A DNA stretch of 64,000 nt from Halalkalicoccus paucihalophilus (GTDB taxonomy: Archaea; Halobacteriota; Halobacteria; Halobacteriales; Halalkalicoccaceae): the NCBI RefSeq assembly GCF_001593955.1, contig NZ_LTAZ01000005.1:334001-398000 (forward strand), read 5' to 3'. Under the pieces are notes generated by a model, which was not told the origin of the DNA, did no database searches, and saw only the letters and a list, made by a program, of their open reading frames with translations. Below are positions 52,767 to 61,558 of this stretch, one piece after another. How positions within the stretch are numbered: position 1 is the first letter of the stretch; each line of letters starts with the position of its first letter. Made by a program: the position numbers and the translations under genes.

Positions 52767-53126
52767 TTATAGATACGCCAGTCCGCCCGCGAGCATCAAC
52801 ACGACCCCGATCCCCATTCCGCTGTAGTTCACCACCCCTGTCGGGGTCGTGAGCTCGCTGTAGACGATGAGTGGGATCGCAAGCAGGACGAGTCCCCGGA
52901 TCGCCCACCGCCGTCTGCTCGATCCCGTCGGTTCGGTGCCGGACTCGAACGTCCGTCTGCTCGCCGCGAGATTGCCCGCGAGTTGCGTACAGTCGTGATC
53001 GGCCGCAACGCGTCGCTCGACCAGCGTCCGCCACGCCCGTTCGTCGGCGTCCGCGCCGCGTCCGACGGAACCGTCGGTCATCACCGGCGACTTCTTCGCC
53101 AGCGCGCTTAACCCTTCGTCAGACAC
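52767..53126 (-). CDS. small membrane protein, hypothetical
   Basis: A 119-residue protein. A charged, cytoplasmic first half (RAWRTLVERRVAADHDCTQLAGNLAASRRTFESG) precedes two spans (WAIRGLVLLAIPLIVYSEL and GVVNYSGMGIGVVLMLAGGLAYL). Starts are possible at 53126 and 53081 (MTDGSVGRG); the second is nearer to the folded part. No family recognised. A gap of about 190 bp (52575-52766) separates it from the receiver gene. Confidence 0.6.
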   Translation of the reverse strand: MSDEGLSALAKKSPVMTDGSVGRGADADERAWRTLVERRVAADHDCTQLAGNLAASRRTFESGTEPTGSSRRRWAIRGLVLLAIPLIVYSELTTPTGVVNYSGMGIGVVLMLAGGLAYL

Positions 53127-53233
53127 GTCTCATACGATTGATCAGCTCTCCCGACCGATCAGCTCGCGTTCGTATCGCTACCCTTGAACTATCCGGCACG
53201 AGGTATATAGTGGTGTCGCGCCTATATTCGACC

Positions 53234-53590
53234 ATGGTACTCGGATCGATTGTCGCGTTCGTCGTTGCACTGCTCGTCGGCGGGTTGGCGATCTACCTCA
53301 GCGCCAACGTCGTCATGGACGTCCAGGACTACAGCCACGCCGTCGTTACGGCGTTTATCGGTGCAATCGCATGGGGACTGACAGCCTGGATTCCTCTGTT
53401 CGGCCCGATCCTCGCGCTGATCGTCTGGGTCGGCGTGATCAACTGGCGATATCCCGGCGGCTGGGTCGACGCCGCGATCATCGGCGTCGTCGCGTGGCTG
53501 GCCGCGCTCGTGTTGCTGTTCGTCCTCAACCTCGTCCTCGGTCCGATCCTCGGCTTCAGCGTCGGTGCCTTCGGCGTTCCGGGCGCCTAA
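53234..53590 (+). CDS. membrane protein, hypothetical
   Basis: A 118-residue protein that is almost wholly hydrophobic: VLGSIVAFVVALLVGGLAIYLSANVV, then AVVTAFIGAIAWGLTAWIPLFGPILALIVWVGVINW and AAIIGVVAWLAALVLLFVLNLVLGPILGF. Four spans are likely. The last residues GAFGVPGA are small. It is preceded by an A/T-rich promoter (GGTATATAG near 53200). No family known to me. It overlaps the convergent NDH-2-like gene by 4 bp. Confidence 0.65.
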   Translation: MVLGSIVAFVVALLVGGLAIYLSANVVMDVQDYSHAVVTAFIGAIAWGLTAWIPLFGPILALIVWVGVINWRYPGGWVDAAIIGVVAWLAALVLLFVLNLVLGPILGFSVGAFGVPGA

Positions 53591-54684
53591 TCGACCCCGA
53601 GTTCTTCGTTTACGAGGTCGACCGCATTTCTCACCGCCCCGATCGAGGAGAGGTATCCGGCCCCGACGCTCGCCTTGAGCGCGAGCGCCGCCTTCCCCCG
53701 CAGTACGGTCGGGCCGACTTGTGCGACCGCGCCGTCGCCGACGCTGACGAGCCATCCCGGCGAGTCGAACGAGAAGCGCTCGGGGCGGGGGGCGAATCCG
53801 TCTCGATCGTCCTTGACCATCGCCACGAGGCTCCTCGCGACGACGCGAGCCTCGCGGATCGCCGCCTGTGCGCTCGCGGGAACCGCCTCGCCGTCGTCGT
53901 CGACGACGCGGGCGGCGTCGCCGACCACGAAGGTTCGGGAGTCGAGCCGGAGGTCGCTGCGGACGGCGGGGCGTTCCTCGTTCAAACTAGCGGACCCGCG
54001 GATGCCGCCGGTCCAGACGAACGTGTCGTACTCGATCGACTCGCCGTCGACGGTTTCGACCGCCTCAGCGGTGGCGCACTCGACGGGCGTCCCCGTTCGC
54101 ACGTCGATCCCTCTAGTTTCGAGTTCCTCCGTGACCGCCGCCCGGAAGTTCGCCGGGAAGTTCGGGGCGACCGAGTCGAACTGTTCGAGGATCGTTATCG
54201 AGGGAGCCGAATCGAGCGCGGCGAGTTCGCCCGCGACCTGCACCCCCGAGAGGCCAGCCCCGCCGACGACGACCCGTGAGTCGTCCGCGACGCGCTCGCG
54301 GATCGCCTCGGCGTGTTCGAGGCGTTTGAGGGGTATCGCGTGGTCCTCGACGCCGGGCAGGTCGTAGTAGTTCGTTTCGGCACCCAGACAGACCGCCGCG
54401 TAGTCGTAGGCGATCTCGCGGTCCGCACAGCGGATCACGCGCTCGTCGCGGTCAACCGCCTCGATCTCCGCCCGGAGGACCTCCACCCGGTCGAACAGCG
54501 ATTCGAGCGGGAGGGTGATCACGTCGGCGAGGTCGGGCCGACGGATCACCCGATGGAGTTCGTGTTGGATCAGGTGGTAGGGATCCCGATCCACGAGGAC
54601 GATCTCGATGGTCGAAAGTGCCTTCTCCAGTCGCTTCGCCAGCGTCACACCGGCGTAGCCCGCCCCGCAGACGACGATTCGCAT
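53587..54684 (-). CDS. NAD(P)/FAD-dependent oxidoreductase, type II NADH dehydrogenase-like (second copy)
   Basis: A 365-residue flavoprotein related to the one at 43099-44250. IVVCGAGYAGVTLAKRLEKAL (FAD fold), VVVGGAGLSGVQVAGELAALD (NAD(P) fold), FVWTGGIRG and RTFVVGDAARVVDDDG (second FAD motif) are in the same order as the paralogue. ALKASVGAGYLSSIGAVRNAVDLV at the end resembles the membrane-attaching tail of NDH-2. It may oxidise NADH for the menaquinone pool. The start codon is 3 bp from the start of a 21-bp gap before mvaD's end, so the two minus-strand genes are close. Confidence 0.85.
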   Translation of the reverse strand: MRIVVCGAGYAGVTLAKRLEKALSTIEIVLVDRDPYHLIQHELHRVIRRPDLADVITLPLESLFDRVEVLRAEIEAVDRDERVIRCADREIAYDYAAVCLGAETNYYDLPGVEDHAIPLKRLEHAEAIRERVADDSRVVVGGAGLSGVQVAGELAALDSAPSITILEQFDSVAPNFPANFRAAVTEELETRGIDVRTGTPVECATAEAVETVDGESIEYDTFVWTGGIRGSASLNEERPAVRSDLRLDSRTFVVGDAARVVDDDGEAVPASAQAAIREARVVARSLVAMVKDDRDGFAPRPERFSFDSPGWLVSVGDGAVAQVGPTVLRGKAALALKASVGAGYLSSIGAVRNAVDLVNEELGVD

Positions 54685-54705
54685 ACCGGCGATAGGACCG
54701 GGGGC

Positions 54706-55671
54706 CTAAAAGAGGTGGTCGTCGACCGTTCGGGCGGGCCCGCCGACCTCCCAGACGCGGGTCTCGATGCCCACCTTCGCGACCTCGTTCTCGACGCGCT
54801 CGACGTGCTCGGCGGTGGTATTGACGTAGACGCTCGCGCCCGTGTCCGTTGAGTAGTAGACCGGGACGCCCTCATCGCGGAGCTCCCGTACGCGGTTGAA
54901 CACCTCGATCGTCTCGGGCTGCCAGTAGACCCAGCCGGCGGGACCGGTCATCGTCGTCGCCGCGAGCGACAGCGAGTCGTGTTCCGCGAGTTCGAACGTT
55001 CGGTCGAAATCCCCCTCGTGCAGCGCGTCACGGAGCTCGGCGATCTGGCCGTGCATGTGGGCCATCCGCGCCTGGAACATGTGGCTGTCGGCGGCTTCTT
55101 CATGAGCTTGCTCGGTCTCCTTATACGAGGGGACGAGCCCGGCAACGATCCGCAACTCGTCTTCGAGGTCGGTCTCGATCCGCTCGGATCGGCAGTCCTC
55201 GTCGTTGAGCCCCGTGTGTAGGTGGCTGAACGCGCCCGTGACCGCGCGTGCGGCAGACGAGGAACCCCGCCGGGCGACCGTCGAGATATCGGGCCGCGAG
55301 AGGTCGAGGTCGGCCGCCTCACACAGTGCCATCGCCGCCGCCGCAAAGCCCGACGACGAGGAGCCGAAACCGACGTTCGACCGAAAGGAGTTCTCGCTTT
55401 CGAGGCGGACTCCGTGATCGATCCCGGCGAGCTCGCGGACGTGGTCGGCGACCATCGCGACCCGCTCGTGGCCGCGCCCCGACAGTTCCTCGCCGTCGAC
55501 GACGTAGACGTCCTCCGCTCGCTCCTCGAAACGGGCGGTCGTCTTCGTGTGGCTCGGCGCGGTACAGACGCTGATGGAGTCGTGATACGGCAGTCTGAGT
55601 TCCGGATCGCGCATCCCGTGGTACTTCGCGAGCCCCTGGATGGGATGGGCAACCGCCGTCGCTTTCTTCAT
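54706..55671 (-). CDS. mvaD: phosphomevalonate decarboxylase / diphosphomevalonate decarboxylase-like (MvaD)
   Basis: A 321-residue GHMP-superfamily protein. MKKATAVAHPIQGLAKYHGM and RLPYHDSISVCTAPSHTKT open the family, FRSNVGFGSSSSGFAAAAMAL is the phosphate loop, and VYYSTDTGASVYVNTT is near the C-terminal decarboxylase part. In Haloferax volcanii the family member was shown to act on phosphomevalonate, giving isopentenyl phosphate, so the same is likely here. It supplies isoprenoids for archaeal lipids. ATG 55671 chosen from homology. Confidence 0.88.
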   Translation of the reverse strand: MKKATAVAHPIQGLAKYHGMRDPELRLPYHDSISVCTAPSHTKTTARFEERAEDVYVVDGEELSGRGHERVAMVADHVRELAGIDHGVRLESENSFRSNVGFGSSSSGFAAAAMALCEAADLDLSRPDISTVARRGSSSAARAVTGAFSHLHTGLNDEDCRSERIETDLEDELRIVAGLVPSYKETEQAHEEAADSHMFQARMAHMHGQIAELRDALHEGDFDRTFELAEHDSLSLAATTMTGPAGWVYWQPETIEVFNRVRELRDEGVPVYYSTDTGASVYVNTTAEHVERVENEVAKVGIETRVWEVGGPARTVDDHLF

Positions 55672-55867
55672 ACCACGACCGGCGGGTGTCGCTCGCATAA
55701 ATACTGCGTTGTGGCGATGGACACGCCCGCCGCGAACGGCGCCGAGCGTCCGGACTGCTCCATCGGTTCCGCAACGACGGCGGTGGCGATCGTCGTTTCA
55801 TCGAGTGGGACTGACCAGTAGGGTATTGCCTTCGTAACCCCTCCCATTCTCTAGAACCGTATTGCCG

Positions 55868-57055
55868 ATGACAGGACCGCTGACACGCCTCCGAGGGTTC
55901 GACCCTCGCTCGCGGGCCGTCCCCGCGATGGCGACCGTTGCCGAGTACCTCCTCCCGCGCCCGTACGAACGGTGGGCGGTGTTAGCCGGCGACGAGTTGA
56001 CCGAACCCGCACCGCCGGTCCCGGCCGCGAAACGACGCTGGCTCTATCGCCACGGCTTTCGTGCCCGTGCCGCCCACCTCTACGACTTCGAAACCTACGG
56101 ACCCGAGGAGTACCTCTCTGACGCCCAGCGTTACGTCGGTGCCTACTACCTCAACGGCGCGTGGCGCGACGCCATCGACAACAAACTGCTTTGTCACCTC
56201 CTGCTTGCCGAGTTCGATGAACACCGCCCCAGCGTCTACGGCCTGCTCAGAGGGAGCCGGCTCCACCCGATCGACGAGGAGACGGTTCCGACGCCCGACG
56301 GCGGTCCTGGCGGTCGGCTGCTGGGTCGAACCGCCGGTCCCGCCTCGTCGATTCCCGACGGGGCAGACTGGGTCCTCGAACGTCTCGACCGCGAGCGGCT
56401 GGTCTGTAAGCGGTTCAGGGGCGGGTCCGGAAAGCAGGTGCTGATCCTCGCATCCGAGGGCGGAGGATACACGATCAACGGCGAGCCCTGCACTGAAGAC
56501 GAACTCCGTGGGCGACTCGACGGGCTGGACGAGTACCTCGTGACCGAGTACGTCAGGCAAGCGAGCTACGCAGCAGCGGTCTATCCGGGGTCGGTAAACA
56601 CCATGCGCGTGCTGACGATGTACGACGAGGAGGCGGGCGAGGCGTTCGTCCCGATCGCGACCCACCGCTTTGGTACCCGGCGCTCGGGCGCGCTCGACAA
56701 CTTCTCGCAGGGCGGGCTGTCGGTGGGCGTCGACCGCGAGACCGGCCGTTTGAGTCGCGGGATCCAGTACCTCCCGCCAGAGCGCCCCGAGGAGTTCGAG
56801 CGCCATCCCGATACGGGCGAGGCGATCACCGGCCGCACGGTTCCGGGGTGGGCCGCGATCAAAGCGGACCTCCTCGCCATCGCGGATCGCCTCTCGTACA
56901 TCCCCTACATCGGGTGGGACGTCGTCGTTACCGCCGAGGGCGATTTCTCGATCATCGAGGCCAACAACAACACCTCCGCGCTGATCCAGGTTCACGAGCC
57001 CCTGCTTCGCGAGAAGCGAACGCGCCGGTTCTACGAGCGCCACGGCGTCCTCTGA
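55868..57055 (+). CDS. sugar-transfer-associated ATP-grasp protein
   Basis: A 395-residue protein. LCHLLLAEFDEHRPSVYGLL, FRGGSGKQVLILASEGGGYTINGE, then VLTMYDEEAGEAFVPIATHRFGT and VVTAEGDFSIIEANNNTS are the ATP-grasp fold, with the last Glu and Asn as Mg-ATP ligands. The family (ATPgrasp_ST) is found beside surface polysaccharide genes and is thought to link a sugar or acid with ATP; the reaction is unknown. Preferred start ATG 55868; a TTG two codons earlier is in frame. It is divergent from mvaD. Confidence 0.78.
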   Translation: MTGPLTRLRGFDPRSRAVPAMATVAEYLLPRPYERWAVLAGDELTEPAPPVPAAKRRWLYRHGFRARAAHLYDFETYGPEEYLSDAQRYVGAYYLNGAWRDAIDNKLLCHLLLAEFDEHRPSVYGLLRGSRLHPIDEETVPTPDGGPGGRLLGRTAGPASSIPDGADWVLERLDRERLVCKRFRGGSGKQVLILASEGGGYTINGEPCTEDELRGRLDGLDEYLVTEYVRQASYAAAVYPGSVNTMRVLTMYDEEAGEAFVPIATHRFGTRRSGALDNFSQGGLSVGVDRETGRLSRGIQYLPPERPEEFERHPDTGEAITGRTVPGWAAIKADLLAIADRLSYIPYIGWDVVVTAEGDFSIIEANNNTSALIQVHEPLLREKRTRRFYERHGVL

Positions 57056-57098
57056 TCCGAATCGAACCGCTCAACACCCCCCGACGGCGAGTCCCAGT

Positions 57099-57782
57099 AT
57101 GGGAACCCGACTGGAGTCGCCCGCCGAACAGGCCGCAGAGGTCATCGATCGCCTGTTCAAGGAGTACCCCGATACGACGATCTCGCTCGATTTCTCGAAC
57201 CGACTCGAACTCCTGATCGCGGTGATCCTCTCGGCCCAATGTACCGACGAGCGGGTCAACAAGGAGACCGAGCACCTCTTCGCGAAGTACGACGGCCCCG
57301 AGGACTACGCGAACGCGGATCAGGAAGAACTCGCGGCGGACCTCGATTCGATCACCTACTACAACAACAAGGCGGGCTACATCCGCGAGGCCTGTGCGAT
57401 CATCGCGGCGGAGCACGACGGCGAGGTGCCCGACACGATGAGCGAACTCACGGACCTCCCCGGTGTGGGCCGTAAAACCGCGAACGTCGTGCTCCAGCAC
57501 GGCCACCAACTCATCGAGGGGGTCGTCGTCGACACGCACGTCCAGCGGCTCACGCGCAGACTGGGGATCACCGAGGAACGCTCGCCCGAGAGGATCGAAC
57601 GCGAACTGATGGAACTCGTCCCCAGAGAACACTGGCAGGAGTTTACCCATCTGTGTATCAGCCACGGGCGGGCGACCTGTACGGCCCGAAACCCCGACTG
57701 CGGGGAGTGTGCCCTCGAGGACGTCTGTCCGTCCTCGAAACTCGACAGCGAGATGGATCTGGCCAGCGGCGAGGCGTGGTAA
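57099..57782 (+). CDS. nth: endonuclease III, DNA glycosylase/AP lyase
   Basis: A 227-residue HhH-GPD protein. The catalytic Lys sits in LPGVGRKTANVVL after the helix-hairpin-helix, the catalytic Asp in VDTHVQRLTRRLG, and the [4Fe-4S] cluster Cys pattern C-x6-C-x2-C-x5-C is in CTARNPDCGECALEDVCPS. It removes oxidised pyrimidines from DNA and cuts the resulting abasic site. It is 43 bp downstream of the ATP-grasp gene. Confidence 0.93.
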   Translation: MGTRLESPAEQAAEVIDRLFKEYPDTTISLDFSNRLELLIAVILSAQCTDERVNKETEHLFAKYDGPEDYANADQEELAADLDSITYYNNKAGYIREACAIIAAEHDGEVPDTMSELTDLPGVGRKTANVVLQHGHQLIEGVVVDTHVQRLTRRLGITEERSPERIERELMELVPREHWQEFTHLCISHGRATCTARNPDCGECALEDVCPSSKLDSEMDLASGEAW

Positions 57783-57837
57783 GCCGGCGAATGCGGGGCC
57801 AACGGTTTTTATCGTGGATCGAGAACTCGTGGGTGTC

Positions 57838-58071
57838 ATGACCGAATCCGACGAACACGGCCGGGACGTCACGCTCGACAAGGAGAAAGACGAGGAGAGT
57901 GGGGCGGACGTCGACGAGGAACTCGAAGACAAGGACGAGGAGGAACTCCAGCGCCAGCAGGAGGAGGAAGCCGAAGAGAAACTCGACGCCGAGGACGAAC
58001 AGCGCGAGGCCGCCGCCGAGGAGACGGCAAACCCCGACGCCCACCGCGACGAACGGCCGTACAACAGCTAG
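57838..58071 (+). CDS. very acidic coiled-coil hypothetical protein
   Basis: A 77-residue protein nearly all made of Glu, Asp, Gln, Lys and Ala (TLDKEKDEESGADVDEELEDKDEEELQRQQEEEAEEKL ...). A single long helix or a disordered acidic protein is likely. ATG 57838 was chosen; the longer frame overlaps the nth gene. Its stop overlaps the end of the convergent membrane protein gene by 4 bp. Function unknown. Confidence 0.6.
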   Translation: MTESDEHGRDVTLDKEKDEESGADVDEELEDKDEEELQRQQEEEAEEKLDAEDEQREAAAEETANPDAHRDERPYNS

Positions 58072-58547
58072 AGGAGGTACCGCAGGACGTACTGGGCCAT
58101 TCCCAGCAGGTAGGCGATCAGCCAGCAGGCTATGTAGCCGATGACGCCGATCCGCAGGCGGAACCGCCACGCACCCATGTGTTCGTGGAGGTCGTTGATG
58201 TCGACTTCCTGGTCGGGGTCGCCATACAGGTTGTGCTGGCGTTTCGCCTGGAAGATGCGGACGATCCCGGTGAGCGCAAAGAGCAGAAAGGCGTACGCCT
58301 GCACGCCGAAAATCGCATGCATCGCCTGGAACCCGGAGAGTCGCTCGAAGAGCCGGGGTGCCATCCAGCCCAGTACCGGGCCGGTCGTGAGAACGAGTCC
58401 GGTGACGATGTACTTGAGATGGCGGATCAACACCGCCCACGTCACGGGATCGTTCTCGATGATGATCCACGCCCCATAGAGGTAGAACGGAAAACTCACC
58501 GTGACCAGCAGGACTGCCAGCGTCGCCCAGACGACGGCGTCGGTCAT
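58068..58547 (-). CDS. four-helix membrane protein near the bc1 cluster (possibly DUF7321)
   Basis: A 159-residue protein with four membrane spans: ATLAVLLVTVSFPFYLYGAWIII, LIRHLKYIVTGLVLTTGPVLGWM, AMHAIFGVQAYAFLLFALTGIVRIF and IGVIGYIACWLIAYLLGM. His residues in IRHLKY, QAMHAIF and LHEHMGAW could be heme ligands, similar to a small cytochrome b-like fold. I recall the name DUF7321 only from memory. It lies divergent from the DUF7319-like gene beside the bc1 genes, so a link to that complex is likely. Confidence 0.7.
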   Translation of the reverse strand: MTDAVVWATLAVLLVTVSFPFYLYGAWIIIENDPVTWAVLIRHLKYIVTGLVLTTGPVLGWMAPRLFERLSGFQAMHAIFGVQAYAFLLFALTGIVRIFQAKRQHNLYGDPDQEVDINDLHEHMGAWRFRLRIGVIGYIACWLIAYLLGMAQYVLRYLL

Positions 58548-58641
58548 CGTCCATCCTTCGGCTGGGCGGGCGTTAAACGGCCCGGATTCGCTCCTCCGAA
58601 TCCCGGAACACGTATGCCCGCCCCGACCCAACGTTCGGACA

Positions 58642-59409
58642 ATGGCTGACGGTCGTCCGTCCGAGCGCGAGGACCTCGATCGGGACGCAGACGGGCCCAC
58701 GGCCCTCGACGAAGGGGTCGATTTCGAGGAGTTCGGTCCCGAGGACATGGATCGAATGAGCGCCGACGACTGGGACGCGGCGTTCGACGCCGACTCGTGG
58801 ATCACCGGCGAGGAACTGATCGACCGCGTCGAGGACGACCTCAAATCCCGCATCGCGAACCGCGACGTCTTCGCGGTGCTCGAGCGCTTCGAAGACCCCC
58901 CGCGGATCCTCGCCTACTCCGACGAGGGCTACGCGATCGTCTACCCCGACGGGAGCGTCGAGGGCGAGGGGACGGTCGTGCGCGACGTCAAGCCGACGGT
59001 CGCACTCTGTTCGATGGACGACTACGAGGTTCCCGAACCGCCAGCCGAGTGGTCGTTGCCGGACCCCGAGGAGGTGCCCGAGGGAAGCGGTGATCTGGGC
59101 AATCAGATGTTACAGGTGATCGCCTTCGGCCTCCTCATTGCGGGGATCGGCGCGTTTGCCGGGCTGTTCGTCGGTGACGTGGGCGGGTCGGCGGTGGTCC
59201 TCGTGGTCGTCGCGCTGATCTTCGTCGTCGCGAGCGTCTTCCTCTTTCTCGTGGTCGCGAACGCCCGGCTCTCGGATCGGTTCCGCGCGGCCGAGTACAA
59301 GAACCGCCTCCGGGCGGCCGGCGTGACCTCCGGCGAACGCCCGGCGTTCGTTCCGGTCGAAGACGGCGAAATCGAACCGTTGTCCGAGGGCGAAGAAGCG
59401 GGGAGATAA
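58642..59409 (+). CDS. acidic protein with two membrane spans, near the bc1 cluster (possibly DUF7319)
   Basis: A 255-residue protein. The first 170 residues are soluble and acidic (EREDLDRDADGPTALDEGVDFEEFGPEDMDRM), with a small folded part around VLERFEDPPRILAYSDEGYAIVYPDGSVEGEGTVV. Two spans follow (LGNQMLQVIAFGLLIAGIGAFAGLFVG and VVLVVVALIFVVASVFLFLVV). ATG 58642 chosen; the longer frame is a shadow. It heads the gene row toward halocyanin, 82 bp before it. Confidence 0.7.
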   Translation: MADGRPSEREDLDRDADGPTALDEGVDFEEFGPEDMDRMSADDWDAAFDADSWITGEELIDRVEDDLKSRIANRDVFAVLERFEDPPRILAYSDEGYAIVYPDGSVEGEGTVVRDVKPTVALCSMDDYEVPEPPAEWSLPDPEEVPEGSGDLGNQMLQVIAFGLLIAGIGAFAGLFVGDVGGSAVVLVVVALIFVVASVFLFLVVANARLSDRFRAAEYKNRLRAAGVTSGERPAFVPVEDGEIEPLSEGEEAGR

Positions 59410-59491
59410 GCCGTTCTCGGGGGCTCTCGTCGGGGGTCGATTTCAGCGTCATCGGTGGGTTTAAGCGAACACGGTCCTGAATCCCGCTTGT

Positions 59492-60127
59492 ATGAAGAGG
59501 CGGGAGTTTATCACGGCGGCGGGTGTCGGGAGCGCCGCGACGGCGGCAGGTGTGACCGGTACCGTCGGTACCGCGGCCGCCCAGGAAGAGGGACCACAAG
59601 AGGTGCCCGTATGGCCCGAATTCGTCACGGAAGCAAACGAGTACTCGAGCGGCGAAACCGAGGACCTTCGGGGCCAGGGCGAAGCCACCGTCCAGGTCGG
59701 AGCCGGGGACGGGCTCGCGTTCTCCCCGCCCGCGATCTGGGTCGACGCGGGGACCACCGTGATCTGGGAGTGGACCGGTGAGGGTGGTGGCCACAACGTC
59801 GCTAGCGAGGAGGGCGAGGAGTATTCGAGCGAGATCACCGAGGAGGCCGGATTCACGTTCGAACACACCTTCGAGACGGACGGCCAGATCAACACTTACA
59901 AGTGCGAGCCCCACTCCGGACAGGGGATGCACGGCGGGGTCGCCGTCGGCGGGGTCGAAACCGAGGAGGTCCAGACGGGCGTTATCACTGACCCGGAAGA
60001 ACTGGGCATCAAAGTCCAGGAGCACTACGTCGGGATCGGCGCGATCCTGATGATCTGTGTCTCGCTGGTGTTCACCTTCTTCGTGTTGAAATACGGCGAA
60101 TCACCGCACGCGAAGGGAGGGAATTGA
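59492..60127 (+). CDS. halocyanin-type blue copper protein with C-terminal membrane anchor
   Basis: A 211-residue protein. A Tat signal (MKRREFITAAGVGSAATAAGVTG) precedes the cupredoxin domain (about 55-150). Copper ligands: His in GGGHNVAS, Cys and His in YKCEPHSGQG and Met in GMHGGVAV. One membrane span follows at the end (IGAILMICVSLVFTFFVLKYG). It should carry single electrons on the outer membrane face, here probably to or from the bc1-like complex encoded next. It starts the operon; the next gene begins one base after its stop codon. Confidence 0.9.
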   Translation: MKRREFITAAGVGSAATAAGVTGTVGTAAAQEEGPQEVPVWPEFVTEANEYSSGETEDLRGQGEATVQVGAGDGLAFSPPAIWVDAGTTVIWEWTGEGGGHNVASEEGEEYSSEITEEAGFTFEHTFETDGQINTYKCEPHSGQGMHGGVAVGGVETEEVQTGVITDPEELGIKVQEHYVGIGAILMICVSLVFTFFVLKYGESPHAKGGN

Positions 60128-60128
60128 G

Positions 60129-60518
60129 ATGTCGTCTTCAGGAAGCTCCTACGGCGATATCCACCGCTACGAGCCCGCACGCGAGAGCACGGTCGCGGCG
60201 ATCGCGATCGTGCTGTTGACCCTCCTCGAAGTCGTCCTCGTCGGTCTGTTCACCTACGGGTTAGTGATGGCGTGGGGGACGACACAGCTCGGCAACATCT
60301 ACCTCGGCCTGCTGCTCGCGTTGGTCTTCATCGATCTGGCGTTCGTCCTCGTCCTCTACAGGCGGGAATTCCTCCCCGACGTGATGATCGTCAAGAAACG
60401 ACGGCGGAAATGGGAGGACCTCTACGTTCGCGAGGAACAGGCCGAAGGCGAGGAATTCGCCGACGGCGCACTGGAGCACTTCAAACGCGCGGTCTACCCA
60501 TACTACAAAAAGAACTAA
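60129..60518 (+). CDS. small membrane protein of the bc1 cluster (possibly DUF7318)
   Basis: A 129-residue protein with two spans (TVAAIAIVLLTLLEVVLVGLFTYGLVMAW and IYLGLLLALVFIDLAFVLVLY) and a charged C-terminal tail (KKRRRKWEDLYVREEQAEGEEFADGALEHF). It is between halocyanin and the Rieske gene with only 1-2 bp spacing on each side, so it is cotranscribed and is probably an accessory subunit. Role not known. Confidence 0.78.
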   Translation: MSSSGSSYGDIHRYEPARESTVAAIAIVLLTLLEVVLVGLFTYGLVMAWGTTQLGNIYLGLLLALVFIDLAFVLVLYRREFLPDVMIVKKRRRKWEDLYVREEQAEGEEFADGALEHFKRAVYPYYKKN

Positions 60519-60520
60519 CA

Positions 60521-61558
60521 ATGTCATCAAACGAAGACAAATATCCGATCGAATCCGACAGGCGACGGTTCGTCAAAGGCGTCGTCGGTGCGGGGGCGAT
60601 CGCCGGCCTCGGTTCGACGGGCGCGGTGGCGGTCAACACCGCGACCGCCCCGGCAGGATCGGGCGGTGGAATCACCCCGTTCATGGGGATCGAGCAGGTC
60701 GGCGGCCCCGCTCCGCGCGGGATGCCGATCATCCCCGTCGAGATCGCCGAGGACGGAACCATCAGCGGCCGATGGCCGGAACTGGTCGAAGAACAGGTCC
60801 AAGGACAGACGATCCAACTCGCCCAAGAGGAAATCGGAGGAATCACTTACTCCTCGCAATGGTTCCAGTACTGCGGGAAACAGACCTCTCCGGCGTTGCT
60901 CCCGGCGGCGGATCTGGACAACCGGTTCCTCTCGTCGGGACAGTCCCAGTACGAGTGGCAGTCGGAACTCGAAGAGGGGGCACCGCTCAACATCTCGGAT
61001 TTCGAGGACTACGAGGAGTGGAGCAACGACATTGGCGACGCGGGCGTCGGCAAGCCGGCCGCCGCGACCTGGCGCTCGGAGGGACTCGAGTCCGGGGAGA
61101 CCCTCGGGGTAGTCGTCATGCGGAGCCCACTGATCGAGGAGGCGGCTCAGGACGACGAGTTCCTCCAGGCGGCTACTCAGGACGGGGTATTCGCGTATCT
61201 CAACGTCTGTACGCACTTCTGCTGTGTGCCGGGCTACAAGGTCTCGGAGACCGCAGAGCGAGTCTCCGACGGGAACACCATCTACTGTCAGTGTCACGCA
61301 TCGGTCTACGATCCATTTACCATCCTTGAACAGTCGTTCCTCTCGTTCCCCCAGCCCGACGACGTCCAACTCCCCGAAGGCGTGGGCGGTGGAGGGAGCG
61401 GTGGCAGTAGCAGTGGTGGAAACGAAAGCGGCGGCGGTGGAAACGAAACTGCCGGCGGTAACGAGAGCGCCGGCGGCGGTGGCGAAAACGAGAGTGCAGG
61501 TAGCGGCGGCGGTAACGAGAGCGCCACCGGAAACGAAACCGACGGGGGCGGTCAATGA
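60521..61558 (+). CDS. Rieske iron-sulfur protein of the bc1-like complex, with glycine-rich sequon tail
   Basis: A 345-residue protein. SDRRRFVKGVVGAGAIAGLG is a Tat-type signal that stays as a membrane anchor. The Rieske cluster ligands are CTHFCCVPG (about 229-237) and CQCHAS (about 252-257). The last 60 residues are Gly/Ser-rich with six NES or NET tripeptides, all N-glycosylation sequons. It accepts electrons from menaquinol and passes them to a copper protein, presumably the halocyanin. Its stop overlaps the cytochrome b start (ATGA at 61555-61558). Confidence 0.92.
   Translation: MSSNEDKYPIESDRRRFVKGVVGAGAIAGLGSTGAVAVNTATAPAGSGGGITPFMGIEQVGGPAPRGMPIIPVEIAEDGTISGRWPELVEEQVQGQTIQLAQEEIGGITYSSQWFQYCGKQTSPALLPAADLDNRFLSSGQSQYEWQSELEEGAPLNISDFEDYEEWSNDIGDAGVGKPAAATWRSEGLESGETLGVVVMRSPLIEEAAQDDEFLQAATQDGVFAYLNVCTHFCCVPGYKVSETAERVSDGNTIYCQCHASVYDPFTILEQSFLSFPQPDDVQLPEGVGGGGSGGSSSGGNESGGGGNETAGGNESAGGGGENESAGSGGGNESATGNETDGGGQ

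Noticed and set aside
55718..55822. 34-codon frame starting MDTPAANGAERP in the mvaD/ATP-grasp gap
   Set aside because: No family, no promoter of its own in a clear place, and composition like a chance frame; not supported enough to list as a gene.
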